The notes beneath the pieces were generated by a model. The model was not told the origin of the DNA. It saw nothing but the letters and a program-made list of their open reading frames with translations, and made no database searches. Below, one piece after another: positions 43,913 through 56,254 of a stretch of DNA of 64,000 bases. The stretch lies in contig JAIXMO010000005.1 in the NCBI GenBank assembly GCA_025677825.1, positions 744,001-808,000 of the forward strand, in the 5' to 3' direction. This stretch comes from Helicostylum pulchrum. Lineage: Eukaryota; Mucoromycota; Mucoromycetes; Mucorales; Mucoraceae. The stretch's first letter is position 1. Each line of letters begins with the position of its first letter. The translations under genes and the position numbers were made by a program.

Positions 43913-46198
43913 ATGAAGTTTAAACTTTCTACTGCCATAAAATACATCTATATCGCAGCTGTGATTTATATCTTCTTTCGATGTTTGGAGACCATGTCCG
44001 AAGAATGCGAACCATTTATTGAACTCCATTTTATGTGCGTGTACAGCTACCTGTTAAAAAAAGCGTTTGATGTCTTTTGCAAGTATCTCCCGACCCCAGT
44101 TGGTAGACCGGTCGAAACCCTGTTTAAAGTGAAGAGCAGATACAGCTGGCTGGGGCTCTTTGTAATGTATATTGCTTTGGTACAAACAGAGTCTCACCGT
44201 TTAGGTGTAGCAATTTGTCAGTGTTACGCATATTATGGTATTCGAAAGCTGTATAGGCTGGTCGTTTCGTATGGTTTTCCCGCTCCTGAAACAGTTGTTA
44301 TCACTGCTCGAATAGATCATGTTGCTGCTACTGCTGCTCCCACTCCTGCTATAGATGTTGTCACTCCTGTTATAGATGTTGCCACCGATACCGAGCCTGT
44401 TGCTACTGTAACTGTTGAACCTGTTGCTACTGTAAATACCGAACCTGCTACCGCAAATACCGAGCCTGTTGCTATTGTAGCAACCGAACCTGATGCTAGT
44501 GCTAGTGCTGCTAAACTGGTTGACAACAAGTCTGAATTAGATCTGGGCCCCAAATTCTGCCCAGACTCTCATTTTTCCAGGTCCATCACGATCCTCAACA
44601 CATGGATAAAAAAGAACGGATTTAACGAGCTATCATGCATTCACCCTACTAACCTTCGCAACTTTTTTGAAATCGACTTCAAAAGGGTGTCAACCTCAAT
44701 CCTGATTGAACTCTTTACATTTGACCGAAGTAGCCGATTGAAAGCTTTACTGCAGTGTGTCAATGAGACGACAGAAGAAGAAGAGTCGATAGAGCTGGCT
44801 ACGGCAGTATCGCGGATGATGGTACAGAGCTTCGGGTTCCCAGGTGATACGGATACATACATGCATTCGTATTTCCAGTTTGTGGTGCCGATGCTGGCAA
44901 AGACTTTGCAGTCGTGCAGAGACTCGTTTGTGTGTGATTTCGTGTTGTATAATTTAGTGGAGTTTCCTACAGCGGATTTGTTTTTGAAAGATGATTTTTT
45001 GGAAGGTGGTGTGAATTGGTTGGTGGATAAGCAAGAGGTTGGGAGGGATATAGAAGAGTTTTTAAGTAATGCGATTATGCGGCCTACAAAAAAGCCGAAA
45101 ATGTCCCTGCGAGGTGTATTAACGTATATCGCGTCCGGTATAAGAAGGTGGATGGGTTCACCAGACACGGAGTCTCCTTTTGTCAAGCTTTATACAGGCT
45201 GCGTGGGGAAGAAAATAAAAGAGATCAATACTGCTTTGGAAATTGAAATAAACAAAAGAATGGTGCCTCTGGTTGATTCACCAGTCTCTACGGGTGATGG
45301 CGGGAGTCCTACTTCTCTGCGGTTACGACAGGATAAGCGTCGTCGAGAGGACTTTGAGAAGCGAGATATGGGGTTTTATACTAATTTCAGCCCAGAGGAT
45401 TTTGAAAAAATAAATACAGCACTTTTAAAAGCTGCGGAAGATGCAGGTAGTTCTTCAAGTCTCCAAGACAAGCTGAACATGAAAGCGATTAATGAATTTA
45501 TGCCGAGTCATACGGACCCGGATGCAATCAACCGTATACCAAGTGAAAGCAAAGAAGATATGTTGAGCGATTACGATTTTCTAAACTACCGGCCTAACGT
45601 GCCCGAAAAGGGGGTCCCCGGAACAGACTTTGGGGTGTTTGAAGATGATGTGATGGATGTGAGACTGATAGATACGGAAATGAGGGAAAAGTTAAACAAG
45701 TTGTTTAAGAGCGAGTGGGTAGTGTGGTTGAACCAAGTACGTGAGTTGTCGGAAGAGGGGCGTACATCAAGTAAAACAACAGAGGTACTGCAACAAGTAC
45801 GCGGTGCGTTTTTAGAGGTGATTGAGAATATGAAGAGGTACCAGGCGTACGTGACGCATTTTGAAAAGGAGTATGTGGTGCGTCAGCTTGTGAGGTTTGT
45901 CAAGATGTATAAGCATGAAATTAAGCGGGTGCGAAAGATGAATAGCGAGAAGATAAAGGAGAAGGGAAATAAGAGTAGAATATTGCTGTACTCGCTGAGA
46001 AATTTGACGGTGGCTTCGACGTGTAATGCGTGGAATTTAAAGTACGTGTTTGAAAGGTTTGTGGTGGGTGTGCCGCAGTTTTATGATAATGATGTGTACA
46101 AGGAGCGAATTGAAGATGTGTATAATTATATGTTCAAGTTGGGAAAAGAACGTATGGGGATTGAAGAACGGGACTTGAAACAGCGTTTAAAACGTTAG
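43913..46198 (+). CDS. 761-aa intronless membrane-anchored protein, unknown
   Basis: Not recognised. Two hydrophobic stretches near the N-terminus (YIYIAAVIYIFFRCL at about 11-25 and SWLGLFVMYIALVQ at about 76-89) suggest membrane anchoring. Residues 155-205 are degenerate repeats of EPVATV or TEPVA type, Ala/Thr/Val-rich. A charged, mostly helical body of over 500 residues follows, with MRPTKKPKMSLRGVLTYIAS, LRQDKRRREDFEKRDMGFYT, and a basic C-terminal end (VRFVKMYKHEIKRVRKMNSE). It is the longest intronless gene in a region where most neighbours have three to nine exons, which suggests a lineage-specific or transferred or retro-copied origin. GC of its second half is visibly higher than that of its flanks. 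Confidence 0.85.
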   Translation: MKFKLSTAIKYIYIAAVIYIFFRCLETMSEECEPFIELHFMCVYSYLLKKAFDVFCKYLPTPVGRPVETLFKVKSRYSWLGLFVMYIALVQTESHRLGVAICQCYAYYGIRKLYRLVVSYGFPAPETVVITARIDHVAATAAPTPAIDVVTPVIDVATDTEPVATVTVEPVATVNTEPATANTEPVAIVATEPDASASAAKLVDNKSELDLGPKFCPDSHFSRSITILNTWIKKNGFNELSCIHPTNLRNFFEIDFKRVSTSILIELFTFDRSSRLKALLQCVNETTEEEESIELATAVSRMMVQSFGFPGDTDTYMHSYFQFVVPMLAKTLQSCRDSFVCDFVLYNLVEFPTADLFLKDDFLEGGVNWLVDKQEVGRDIEEFLSNAIMRPTKKPKMSLRGVLTYIASGIRRWMGSPDTESPFVKLYTGCVGKKIKEINTALEIEINKRMVPLVDSPVSTGDGGSPTSLRLRQDKRRREDFEKRDMGFYTNFSPEDFEKINTALLKAAEDAGSSSSLQDKLNMKAINEFMPSHTDPDAINRIPSESKEDMLSDYDFLNYRPNVPEKGVPGTDFGVFEDDVMDVRLIDTEMREKLNKLFKSEWVVWLNQVRELSEEGRTSSKTTEVLQQVRGAFLEVIENMKRYQAYVTHFEKEYVVRQLVRFVKMYKHEIKRVRKMNSEKIKEKGNKSRILLYSLRNLTVASTCNAWNLKYVFERFVVGVPQFYDNDVYKERIEDVYNYMFKLGKERMGIEERDLKQRLKR

Positions 46199-46643
46199 TG
46201 CACATTAAATTTCGATTTTGAAATAAATAGCCCTTTTTTTTTTGGTACCTGAATTTTTTTTTTTCGTTATAACCTTAAATCGATTACACGCCACTTATTT
46301 TACTCGGTATTATGGGGTTTTAACTAAACGATTTTTTGTGTTTTTACCAGTGTAAAACTATTATTTAAACTAGCACAACTGCAAAAAAAAAAAAAAATTT
46401 AGATTAAAAATGAACAAAGGGGGTAAATAGTTTTTTTGCAGGAGTTTTATTTTCAATTTTAGTTCAGGGAGATTTTTTTGCATACTTGTTGATCAAGGAG
46501 TTTTTTTACGCCAGAGACAGAAAAAAAAGGATGAAATTTATTATTTTATACAAATGTATAATTTTACATATATAGCTTTGTATGTTTTTGTGTGTGTGTA
46601 AATACAATCCTAACGAAAAGAGGGAATATTACAAAGGTTATAC
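46199..46643. other. intergenic, convergent 3' ends
   Basis: About 445 bp between the 761-aa gene and the Puf gene, which converge; poly(T/A) tracts only. Confidence 0.4.
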
Positions 46644-49600
46644 CTAAGGATTTGAAAAGGTAGTGGATGAGAAAGGATGACTAACAAAAGGGGAATTGGT
46701 AGTTGAAGAAAAGTTAATATCATTACTCATCAAAGGATGAACATTTCCTCCCCCTCCTCCTCCTATTAGACCTCCTAAGTGATGGTTATAACCTTGTTGC
46801 TGTTGCTGTTGAAACTGTTGTAGTTGAAACTGCTGCTGTTGTTGTTGTTGGTACGGTGCCTGTACTTGTTGAAGAGGTTGTTGGCGTTGTTGTTCGCCCC
46901 GATTGAGTTTTCCTTGAATACGTTTACAGTATGATGTGTTACGGATAGCTGGTAATAAAGGACGAATACAATCACCCAACTATAAAAAAAGATTAGTAAC
47001 ATACGTAATTTATCAACTTAAAAACGTTTTTTTTTTTTTACCTTTTGGTGTTGTGTTTCTTCGGCAAAATCCAATGCCGTTTGTACAACGTAATTAGCGT
47101 AGGAATCCTTTAAAAGCTTTTCTAATTGAGGTCTGTTCACCATCTCTTCAATCAAGTGACGACGGGTATCTTCTTCTGCAACACGAATACACTATAATAT
47201 TTGTAAAAAATCAATATTCATCCCCCTTTTCAAAAAAAAACTCCCCTTATTGTGGGTGTGTGCATACCTTTTCCATTACATTCGAACTATATTTTTGTAC
47301 AGATAAACCACCAATATGACCAATGAACTGTCTTATTAACTGGTCCGAGAAATGTGCATCGCCTAATTCTAGTACATATTGTACAACGTAATTACCATAC
47401 GGGTCTTGAACCAAAGTTAAAGCGTGACGAATAATTTCATTGACAAGTTGTTTCTAAAAAGAAAAAAATTTAGACTCTTTTAATTTAGTGCGTGCGTGTG
47501 TGTGTATATGTTTTTACCTTTTGACTTTCTGCAGAAAAATCAATACATCTTTGCAAGACACAACAACCATGACGATGAGTTGCAACTTCTATACAGTTTT
47601 CACTTACAGCATCGTATATGAATTGTTTATCTGTACTTGATAAACGATGCAAACATTTCTGTATGACATGATTACCATTTATATCTTTGATTAAAGTGAC
47701 TACATTTGGTGATAATGCTTGAATTATCTTTTCAATCTACACCAAAAAAAGGGATGAGTAAATAAAGAAATAAACAAAAAGCTTTTGTTTTTTACCTGTT
47801 CAGGAAGAGTCAAGAATTCAATCATTCTCTGTACCGCTCTTGTACCGTGCATATTTAAAGATATTGTGATAACAGCGTTTGCAACTTGTTCAACAATCAT
47901 GGTCCTTTGTGTATCTGTACAATATTCCATTAATTTTTGACACAAATAATTACCAAAAGGATCTGAGAAGCAAAAAAGTTAGAAAATGTACATATTAAAA
48001 TATATATATATATATGTTTTTTGTTACCTGTCATTAATTCGACAAAATGAGGGTATATTTGAACAAATATAATATCTCTTTGATCTGGTTTTTGTTCTTC
48101 TAGTTTCTTTTGAAAGAACCTACATCCGTATTGATCTTTACATAACGAGTAAATTTCTTCAACTACGTCTTCTAATTTAATTGAAGCAAATCGATCTTGT
48201 TCTGCGTTGTTGTTGTTGTTGTTGTTGTTATTTGAACTTGTATTCATGGTGGTAGCAGAACTTGTTCTTCTTAATTGGTTGATAGAGTTCTTTCGACTGG
48301 TGGTAGGAGAAGGAGGTCGACTGGTACTGGGTTGGATTTGTCGCATCAGGTGTGAGACAAGTAAAGGATTCATGGTGGTTGCAATGGAGGGGGAAAGTAA
48401 AGGAGCTGAACTCATATTAAACGTGTTTGTTGTTGTTGTGGTTGACGATTGACTATTATATATAGTTAAATTACTATTATTGTTGTTGTTACTGAATAAT
48501 GAGTTTTGTCTACTACCAGTAGTAGTAGTAGGACTAGGACTAGGTTGATCCATAAAATCATCAAATGTGTTATTGTTGCTGTTATCATATCTTCTTGATA
48601 ATCTTATGCCGGCATCTAGACTACCCATGCGTCTAGCGGATGAAAGATCCGGGTTGGAGTACGATGGCGTCAATCGATTGATATCTAGTCTCTTTGAGGC
48701 GAAATCAACAGAGAATTTACGATATTGTTGTTGTGATTGAATGAATTGTTGTTGCTGTATATTTTGTTGTTGTTGTTGAACGTGTTGATGCTGTTGCTGT
48801 TGTTGTTGTACGTGTTGCTGTTGTTGTTGTTGTTGTACATGTTGTTGTTGTTGATGTTGTTGCTGCTGTACGTGTTGTTGTTGTTGTTGTTGTTGCATTA
48901 CAAACATGTTTTGATCTCTTGATGGTTGTTGTTGTTGTTGTTGTTCAGTGGTCAAGTTCTGCATATAACCATGCCAGTCAGGATAGTTATTATTATTGTT
49001 AGCCATGTATGATGTACTCTATTTTTGGTTTATATGTACATAAATAAATTGTGTGTGTAATGTGTGTGTGTGTATATATACATATATACTATAAAAAAAC
49101 ATACCAGGTTAGGATAACTTTCACGACGTGATAATTGTTGATGACCATCTTGAGGATACCTCATAAACAAGTTATTCGATGGCGTATACTCTTGTTGGAT
49201 AGCTAAATACATAAAATGGGGTTTAAAAAAAAGGAACTTTTTATAGATAAGTGCCGCTCACACAACTTACAAAACGAGTTATTACGAAACAAGTGCCTGT
49301 CCGTAGATTGAGGAGTAAATGCTGTATTATCAGGGAATATACCACGGAATGATTTTGTAGCATTATTTGAAGCACTCCTATAAAGAGTTACACACACAAA
49401 AGTCAATTTGACATCCCCTTGTTATGATTATCTCTTCTTACACCCCTTCTTTCCCCTTACTCGTGTTTTTCTTTCTCTCCCTTATTTTTTCTTCAACCCC
49501 CTTAATTTTATTATAACTTACGTGTCTAATATAGTGTCCATTGGGTGTTGATCCGATATAGTCAAACTATTAATGGTTGCTATTTGATCATCAATATCTT

Positions 49601-49688
49601 GGTCAGTCATACTATAAGAGGCATAAGGTTGCTCTTCTTCTTTAGAAGGTATCATTGTTTGACTATTATTAAAACTGTTGCTTTCCAT
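46644..49688 (-). CDS. Pumilio-family RNA-binding protein, Puf4-like
   Basis: Binds 3' UTR elements and lowers mRNA stability or translation. Nine later exons follow the start MESNSFNNSQTMIPSKEEEQ at 49688; exons 49688-49522, 49377-49271, 49202-49105, 49018-48028, 47962-47796, 47736-47518, 47453-47268, 47191-47042, 46979-46644 (nine in all). A long Gln/His-rich disordered region precedes eight Puf repeats whose RNA-contact helices read GCRFFQ, FGNYLCQ, HGTRAVQ, NGNHVIQ, HGCCVLQ, YGNYVVQ, SSNVMEK and YANYVVQ. GCRFFQ plus HGCCVLQRC and SVQKYSSNV are most like yeast Puf4. The C-terminus is again Gln-rich with a Gly run. It shares a 249-bp promoter with the HECT gene. Confidence 0.92.
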
Positions 49689-49937
49689 AATCTATAATAA
49701 AAAAAAGAGAGAGTAAAGAAGAGAAAAGAAAGAGAAGAAGAAGAAAAGAAGAAGAGAAAGGGGGAGCTAAATACGCTTTTAATGCAAAAAAAAAAAAAAA
49801 AAAAAAAAAGGCAAAACGCGGTGATTAAACAAAATCACTGCAAAAATAAGTGTCGTGACGTCTCAGTAGTAAGAAACATTAGTTTCTCTTTTTTTTTTCT
49901 TCTTTTTTTTTCTTTCTTGTATTCTTTTAAACTTATT
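49689..49937. promoter_or_regulatory. 249-bp bidirectional promoter, Puf and HECT genes
   Basis: The two start codons face away from each other. The interval holds AG-rich and TC-rich strands, a 23-nt A run near 49786 and TGACGTCTC at 49857; no other feature. Confidence 0.6.
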
Positions 49938-50075
49938 ATGTCAAGTTATTTGGACTCTAGAACAACTTCGAATACAAATTCCTTCTTGTATCAAGCTCAA
50001 CCACCTTCTTCACCTATTACAAGTAACAACAATACACATACTCAACAACAACCACAACCACAACAACAACCTCAA

Positions 50076-50106
<31 letters not shown>

Positions 50107-53100
50107 AGCAAGAAGAAATTTATTTTAATAATGATCATAATATAGTTGTAGACTATTTGGTTTCACCTAAACCCTCTACTAGTCGTATTACACAAAGTGA
50201 TAATGCAGAAGGAGCTAATATTTTAAACAAACGTCGTTCTTCCTCTTCTTCCTCTTCTACTAGCAGCAGTAATTCGTTGACTTTAAAACCTATTAAGCTT
50301 GCAACTGATATTAATAATAGTAAAGAGCATGTATTAAAAAGAGATCCTTTTCAATTAAAACCAACAAATAATATCCCATCTGCAAGTAATCCTTTAGTCA
50401 TCACACCTAAAACGATGAAATTTGAAAAGAAGAAGAGCAATAAACTCTATAGAAAAGAAAAGTTGAGAGAGGCTAAGAATGAGTATGAGGAAAGGATTGA
50501 AGAGTACTTTCAACAATTAACTATTGGATGCCAACAACTTGAATGTCGAAATAAATTTTGTGCTTCTGGTCGAGGTATATATATATAATAATTTAAAAAT
50601 GTTTGTAGCTAATATATTTTTATATTAGGTGGTATTTTAAGCTTACAACCTCAAGCTGCACTGATCATGTCTATTCAACTCGCTTCTATGCCTGGTTCTA
50701 GATTATGCGTAGTGAATGGTGAAAAACATTCGTACGTTTCTAAAGCCAGTGTAACACACAAGAAGAAGGAGAAGGAGGAGGATAGTCAGGAACAACAAAC
50801 AAAACCATTTTTGCAATCACTTTTTACATCGACACCATTTATGGGACTACTTAATAAAGGAGCAGCAGAGCAAGAAAGTAGTAGTAAATCAGTCGAGTCG
50901 ACGGTTCCTTGTACCAAAGACAACAAAGACAACGACGATGGTCATTGGAGTACAGATTTTTGGAAATTGTTTAGTCATTTTAGTAATACACATGGAGTAA
51001 AAGAACAAGAACAAGAACAAGAACAAGTATCCGATGAAGGATATTATCAAATAGATCATGATGAACGTATGTCTGATTCTTGCAGTGAAGATAGTGAAGG
51101 CATGCTTTTAGCGATTCCTCCTATTGCAGTTAATTTAGATCACGCAGTGGAATACTTGCATCGTGCGATTGTAACTCAATCGATATCCGAAGAAAAAATG
51201 GATACGTGGTGCCGATCCATCTTTCAAAGCTGGGAAGGTATTGGCAACAGTTTTCTGTGCTCGAATAAGATGGATATCAATTTAGATGAGCTGACGAGGT
51301 TTTATCAGTTGGTGATACATCAAGACCGAAAAACCAAAAACGTGCGTCAAGTTAGAATTATGGAGACTGTTTGTGATAGCTTTGAAACTTTGTTAGATCG
51401 CATGTGTTTGAATGTTGAGGGTGTCACTGATATGGACGATACAAGTCATGTACGCATGATGAATGAGTGGTGTCGATCAATCATGGCGGTAATTCAGTGG
51501 ATTATTTGTTGTAAGGAAAACAAGTATAAAGAAGAACATCAAGATGGGTTAGCGGCCCTCGTAGCGAAATTAGATGATATATCTACAAGTCAGAAAAGAA
51601 CTGCATCGATTGCTTCGACAAGTCAGATTATTTTAATGCAAAAGTTGATTCAGGTGCTTAGTAAAGTAGCGCAAAAGAAGGATTCGGTGATTAGAAAGAA
51701 GCTGTTGAATGTGTTGGCGTGTTTGGATGCGGATAGAATGAATTATTTGGTGCAGGATTTACATCAGTACCTTTTAGATCATTACCATACGGGTCCTTAT
51801 AAACATGGTTTAGAAGATACGGTCATTATGACGTTAAAATGCCTGGAACTTTTATGTAAGACAATATTATTTTTTTTTCCTTTAAATTATTGTCAGCTAA
51901 TATATCTTTCCTTAGATCAAGGAAATATGAAAGTACCAACGAGTCCAATTATTCCAGCAAGTTCATTTTACAGCGACTCAATTTGTAAAAAACTAAACAT
52001 TAAAAACGAGTACCGTATTTGGAAACGTGTGTTACTGTACGGAGAGGGTCGACACTCGACGTTAATTACTCGTCAAGGAGAAACGGAGTATCAACGTCGA
52101 TCCCGTTTATTTATGACCACAACATCTAATTCGACGATGTTGGCTTACCCCTTTGAAAACGAGTACCAATTCTCTTGGTTCACTTACCCGTTCTTACTAT
52201 CCCCTTCTATTAAACGAAAGATTGTGTTGATTGATGCCATGTCACAAATGTCTTTAGAGTACGAAGACGCGTGTGTCAACCATACACTGGTGGTCCATGC
52301 ACAAAAGCTGTTATCAGAAGCACCGCGTATGCTGAAAAATTTAGAGACCAACCTTCGAAGTGCCACTTGCCCCTATCTTTTACTGGAGATCAGACGCGAG
52401 TATTTTATTGCGGATACGTTTAGTCAGATGTCGCGTAAGTGGTGCGATTTGAAAAAACCGTTAAAGGTCAAGTTTATCCAAGGTGGTGAGGAAGGGATGG
52501 ATCAAGGTGGTGTACAGAAGGAGTTCTTTGGCGTGCTTTTTGAAAAGTTGGTTTCGGCGGAAGTTGGGTTGTTCTCGCAAGATGAGAGTACGCACCTGTG
52601 TTGGATTCGGTCCGTCATGGATCAGGATCGAAGGGCGTATGAGATGGTGGGTGTCATGACGGGACTGTCGATCTATAACGGTGTGATCATGAACCTTCAG
52701 CTCCCGCAAGTGCTTTGGAAGGTACTGGTGATCCCGAACGAGTCGTTGATTGATGCGATGGCGCAAAGACAGTTGCTGTTTACGTTGGAAGATCTTGAAG
52801 AAGGGTGGCCTGCGTTAGGTAGTGGGCTTCGTCAGTTATTGAATTGGTCCGATGGCGAAGTAGAAGATGTATTTTGTCGCGATTATGAAATCTCGATGGA
52901 TGTGTTTGGGCAAGGCGTGGTGACGATTTCTTTAATGCCCAATAAGGAGGATCCCGTGGTACCAGTGACAAATGCAAATCGAGAACAGTATGTAAAGGAT
53001 TATTGTACGTATTTTATGTACACGGCGCAAAAGGAACAGATTTTTGCGTTGCGACGTGGGATGTGGAGCGTCATTGGGAGTAGAGCGCTGAGTTTGTGTA

Positions 53101-53558
53101 CGTATGAAGAGCTGGAGATGGTGGCGTGTGGGCTTCGACAGGGTCCGGATTCAGTGGAGTTGGATTTGGCGGAACTGGAGGCTGTAGCAGAGTATGATGA
53201 TGGATACAACGTAGAGCATCCTACAATAAGGTAAAAAAAAGGGAGAGATAAAAAAAAGTAACTTTTGTACTGATATATTATAATAATTAGACAATTTTGG
53301 TCGGTGGTTCATCATGATTTAAGTAAGGAACAAAAGAAACAATTACTGCTTTTTGTTACGGCAAGTGATCGTGTACCGGTGGGCGGCTTAAAGGAACTAT
53401 CGTTTTATATCCAGAGAAATGGACCGGATAGTGATAGGTTGCCTACGGCTTTGACGTGCTTTAGTAGACTGTTGTTACCGGAATATTCAAACAGACAGAA
53501 ACTCAAAGATAGATTAATCACGGCGATTGAAAATACCAAAGGTTTTGGACTTGTATAG
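49938..53558 (+). CDS. HECT ubiquitin ligase with AZUL domain, UBE3A/Hul4-type
   Basis: E3 ligase that takes ubiquitin on a Cys before transfer. Exons 49938-50574, 50629-51855, 51916-53230, 53291-53558 give 1148 aa; the 60-nt second intron is itself open, so an unspliced reading would add 20 residues. The AZUL zinc finger is YFQQLTIGCQQLECRNKFCA with the fourth Cys in SRLC, matching the four ligands of human UBE3A. Upstream is Gln-, Ser- and Pro-rich. The HECT domain covers the last 350 residues: KFIQGGEEGMDQGGVQKEFF, YEMVGVMTGLSIYNGVIMNL, GLRQLLNW, and the active Cys in LPTALTCFSRLLLPEYS. It ends TKGFGLV. Start at MSSYLDSRTT was chosen because upstream sequence is poly-Lys and Phe-rich. Confidence 0.94.
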
Positions 53559-54159
53559 AAGAGAGAGAGACTTTCATATACTGTTTTTTTTTTGGGGAAA
53601 AAAGAACATTTACATATACGCATTTATATTTTAGCATTTATTTTTTATTTTTTAAAATAAAAAAACATTTTTTGTAGCCGTGGTTAAAAAACCATGTTGC
53701 ACTACAGAGAAAAAAAAAGAAACTCTGTAAAAGAATGGTTACTTGTAAGAAATTGGATATAAAGAAAATTTCTATTAAATATATACTAAGCGTACTTGTC
53801 TACATCTGTGTTTTTAAAACTGGAAAGAATATCTTTATTACTTCTAATAGTTACATCATACGAATAATTGTTTTTGTTTGTAAAAAGTGATGATTTATAT
53901 TTGAGCAGAGTAGTACACCAGCAGAGGACATGTTTTTTAAGCTCGACTCAAATGTACGAAGTAAGGGTATAGTTGCTATTTAAGATAACATCGTTTACTT
54001 TCCACTGTGTTCTATTTTAGTTAGTATTTTTGGTTAATATTTCTTACATCTGACTTGTGACAACTTTTTTTTTTCTATTTTATCTTTGATGAACATATAT
54101 CATCCTTCTTTCTTTTTTCTTTTCCTCTTTTCTTTTTGTATCTTCAAGTAAAAGTAAAA
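53559..54159. other. intergenic, no gene seen
   Basis: About 600 bp, AT-rich, with pyrimidine-rich sequence just before the F-box gene start. Confidence 0.4.
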
Positions 54160-55992
54160 ATGACAAACTATAGCTTACGCTCATGGAACGAAGTACCAGC
54201 CGAGTTAGTACAATATATACTGCAAGAAGTAAATGATAGAAAAGCTATTTTCGAATGTCAACGTGTCTGTAAGTCGTGGAAAGGGTCAGCAGAACGAGTT
54301 GCCTATCAGACTATCAAAATTCCAAATTACAATTTACAACTAAGAAAGCTCCTCGACACTGTAAAAGAATCCAGACACTTGGGAAAATATGTAACCCATA
54401 TTGATTTCAGTTTCGAAAGTCGTTATCCCCGAAGGTATTGGGATCAAAAAGATTACTTTAAACAACTGTCGGACTATTGTCCCAACGTAAAAGCTATAAA
54501 ATCAAAACCTCCGTGTTACTGGTTATGGAAGGAATTGCGCGAACAAAAATACAGGTGGGAGAATCTACAGGAAATTCCAAGGCCTTTCGACACTGAGGAT
54601 ATGTATGCGTATTCAAGAACTGCTCGCGTATTTCACAATACACTCAGCAACCTTACGCTCGAGCTACGTGAGGTAGATGGTATATCGTTTTTCTTATTCA
54701 GAAACTCGGTCACAGCTTTAATATCAGACTTATCAACATTTACGCGTTTAAAGCATTTGGAGATAAAAAAACCTAACGGTTTAAGACTTGAAGAAGTAGA
54801 TGTATTACTCGACTCTTGCCCGAATCTTATTAGTCTCGCAGTTCATAGAAGAAATTCACTAATGATGAACAATGCACCTCGTATAACTGATACAGAAAAC
54901 AGTTCTCTTGGAATATTAGATAAGATCAATACTTTTAAACCAAAGATAAATCTAAGAAAATTTGATTTTACTTTTACAACAGACGGCGGGGACGAAACAT
55001 TGGAGTACATAACGCACGCTATGCCTAATATACACACACTTCACCTCAACATGAACTTTCACAAAACAGATGTGGTTTGCGGCAGTCCTGTTATAGTATC
55101 ATTTCTTGTGTACGCTCTCAACAGAAAGACCATCGATGTAAAATATCTTGTTTGTGAAGATATAGCCTCGTTATTGCTTCCGTTTTGGCAATCTAAATCA
55201 TACAAAGCAGCGAATAAGACGGAAGTATCGTTAGCCATAAAAGAATATGGTAATTCTATTGACAGACCTTCCCACAACAAACCTTACATTAGTATGTCTA
55301 GTAGACGCGAAGTAACTGCATCATATAGCACATTTGATGAGACTCGTTTATATGTCAAACTAATAAAAAACATTGGACTCTTTTTGACTAACTTGAGAAT
55401 CGAGCCTGAATCTTTGACTTACTACATGGAGATATCAGGAGCTATGAAACCAGGGGAACTGTTGGATTGTATATTTGAATATTGTCCTTTGTTGAAAAAA
55501 CTGGAAGGCTCTTTTCATACTCTACAATCGTATGAACCCCATGTATCGACACATACCTCAATGGAAGAGCTTGTCTTGTGGTTTACTGAAGTCCATCCCT
55601 CCGTATTAAAACGGTTTTCTGTTCAATTACCAAATTTGAAAAGAATATCGTTCTTATCGAGTGCATTTACCAAATATAATGGAAAGTACGTACATAGGAA
55701 AAAACTACAAGTAAACATGCCGAATACTACATTTGACACATTTTACGTCGAGAGAGCAGCTACCTCCAATCACTATTACAATGATATGTTTTTAAAGCAC
55801 TCGAATGAAAATGGGGCTAGATATTTTTACACTGATTTCGAGTCTGATATTAATATCTCATCCGTGTCTTCGCGTAAGGAATATCAAGATAAAATGACTA
55901 GCAAGACCACATATTTTTTAAATCTTCGTTGTAAAGCTTTTCGTGAAGTGATCGTTCGCTTTGATACAAAAATAATAAAGTTTTTAGCTTAA
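54160..55992 (+). CDS. F-box protein with leucine-rich repeat-like body
   Basis: Substrate adaptor for SCF ubiquitin ligases. 610 aa, single exon, start MTNYSLRSWNEVPAELVQYI. The F-box covers residues 8-50 (WNEVPAELVQYILQEV, CQRVCKSWKGSAERVAYQTI). The body has irregular Leu-rich segments (FTRLKHLEIKKPNGL, SCPNLISLAVHRRNSL, LPNLKRISFLSSAFT), typical of the large and fast-evolving F-box/LRR sets of Mucorales. Target unknown. Confidence 0.85.
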   Translation: MTNYSLRSWNEVPAELVQYILQEVNDRKAIFECQRVCKSWKGSAERVAYQTIKIPNYNLQLRKLLDTVKESRHLGKYVTHIDFSFESRYPRRYWDQKDYFKQLSDYCPNVKAIKSKPPCYWLWKELREQKYRWENLQEIPRPFDTEDMYAYSRTARVFHNTLSNLTLELREVDGISFFLFRNSVTALISDLSTFTRLKHLEIKKPNGLRLEEVDVLLDSCPNLISLAVHRRNSLMMNNAPRITDTENSSLGILDKINTFKPKINLRKFDFTFTTDGGDETLEYITHAMPNIHTLHLNMNFHKTDVVCGSPVIVSFLVYALNRKTIDVKYLVCEDIASLLLPFWQSKSYKAANKTEVSLAIKEYGNSIDRPSHNKPYISMSSRREVTASYSTFDETRLYVKLIKNIGLFLTNLRIEPESLTYYMEISGAMKPGELLDCIFEYCPLLKKLEGSFHTLQSYEPHVSTHTSMEELVLWFTEVHPSVLKRFSVQLPNLKRISFLSSAFTKYNGKYVHRKKLQVNMPNTTFDTFYVERAATSNHYYNDMFLKHSNENGARYFYTDFESDINISSVSSRKEYQDKMTSKTTYFLNLRCKAFREVIVRFDTKIIKFLA

Positions 55993-56254
55993 ATAAAAAA
56001 AAGTACAATTTATATTATAAATAAAAGAACAATATGCGATAAAACTCTTTACGTTTCACTGTACCTTTTTAAGGGCACTCTAATGCATAAAAAGAAAACT
56101 GGCGCTTGCCTATTTTCTTTTGACATTTCGACCGTTACACTGAGAGTGAAACTGCTTGCAAACAAGGTCACATTTTCTAGAAAAAAAAAAATATTACGCA
56201 TAAATTGGGGACCCTGACAGTAAAAAAAAAAAAGTTTTCTTTCCTTTATTCATT

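Noticed and set aside
44641..45186. 181-codon ORF antisense to the 761-aa gene
   Set aside because: Shadow of the sense frame; no independent support.
48207..48922. Leu/Val-rich ORFs antisense to the Puf gene
   Set aside because: They are the reverse translation of CAG/CAA (poly-Gln) repeats.
52461..52977. ORFs antisense to the HECT domain
   Set aside because: Overlap a conserved catalytic domain; shadows only.
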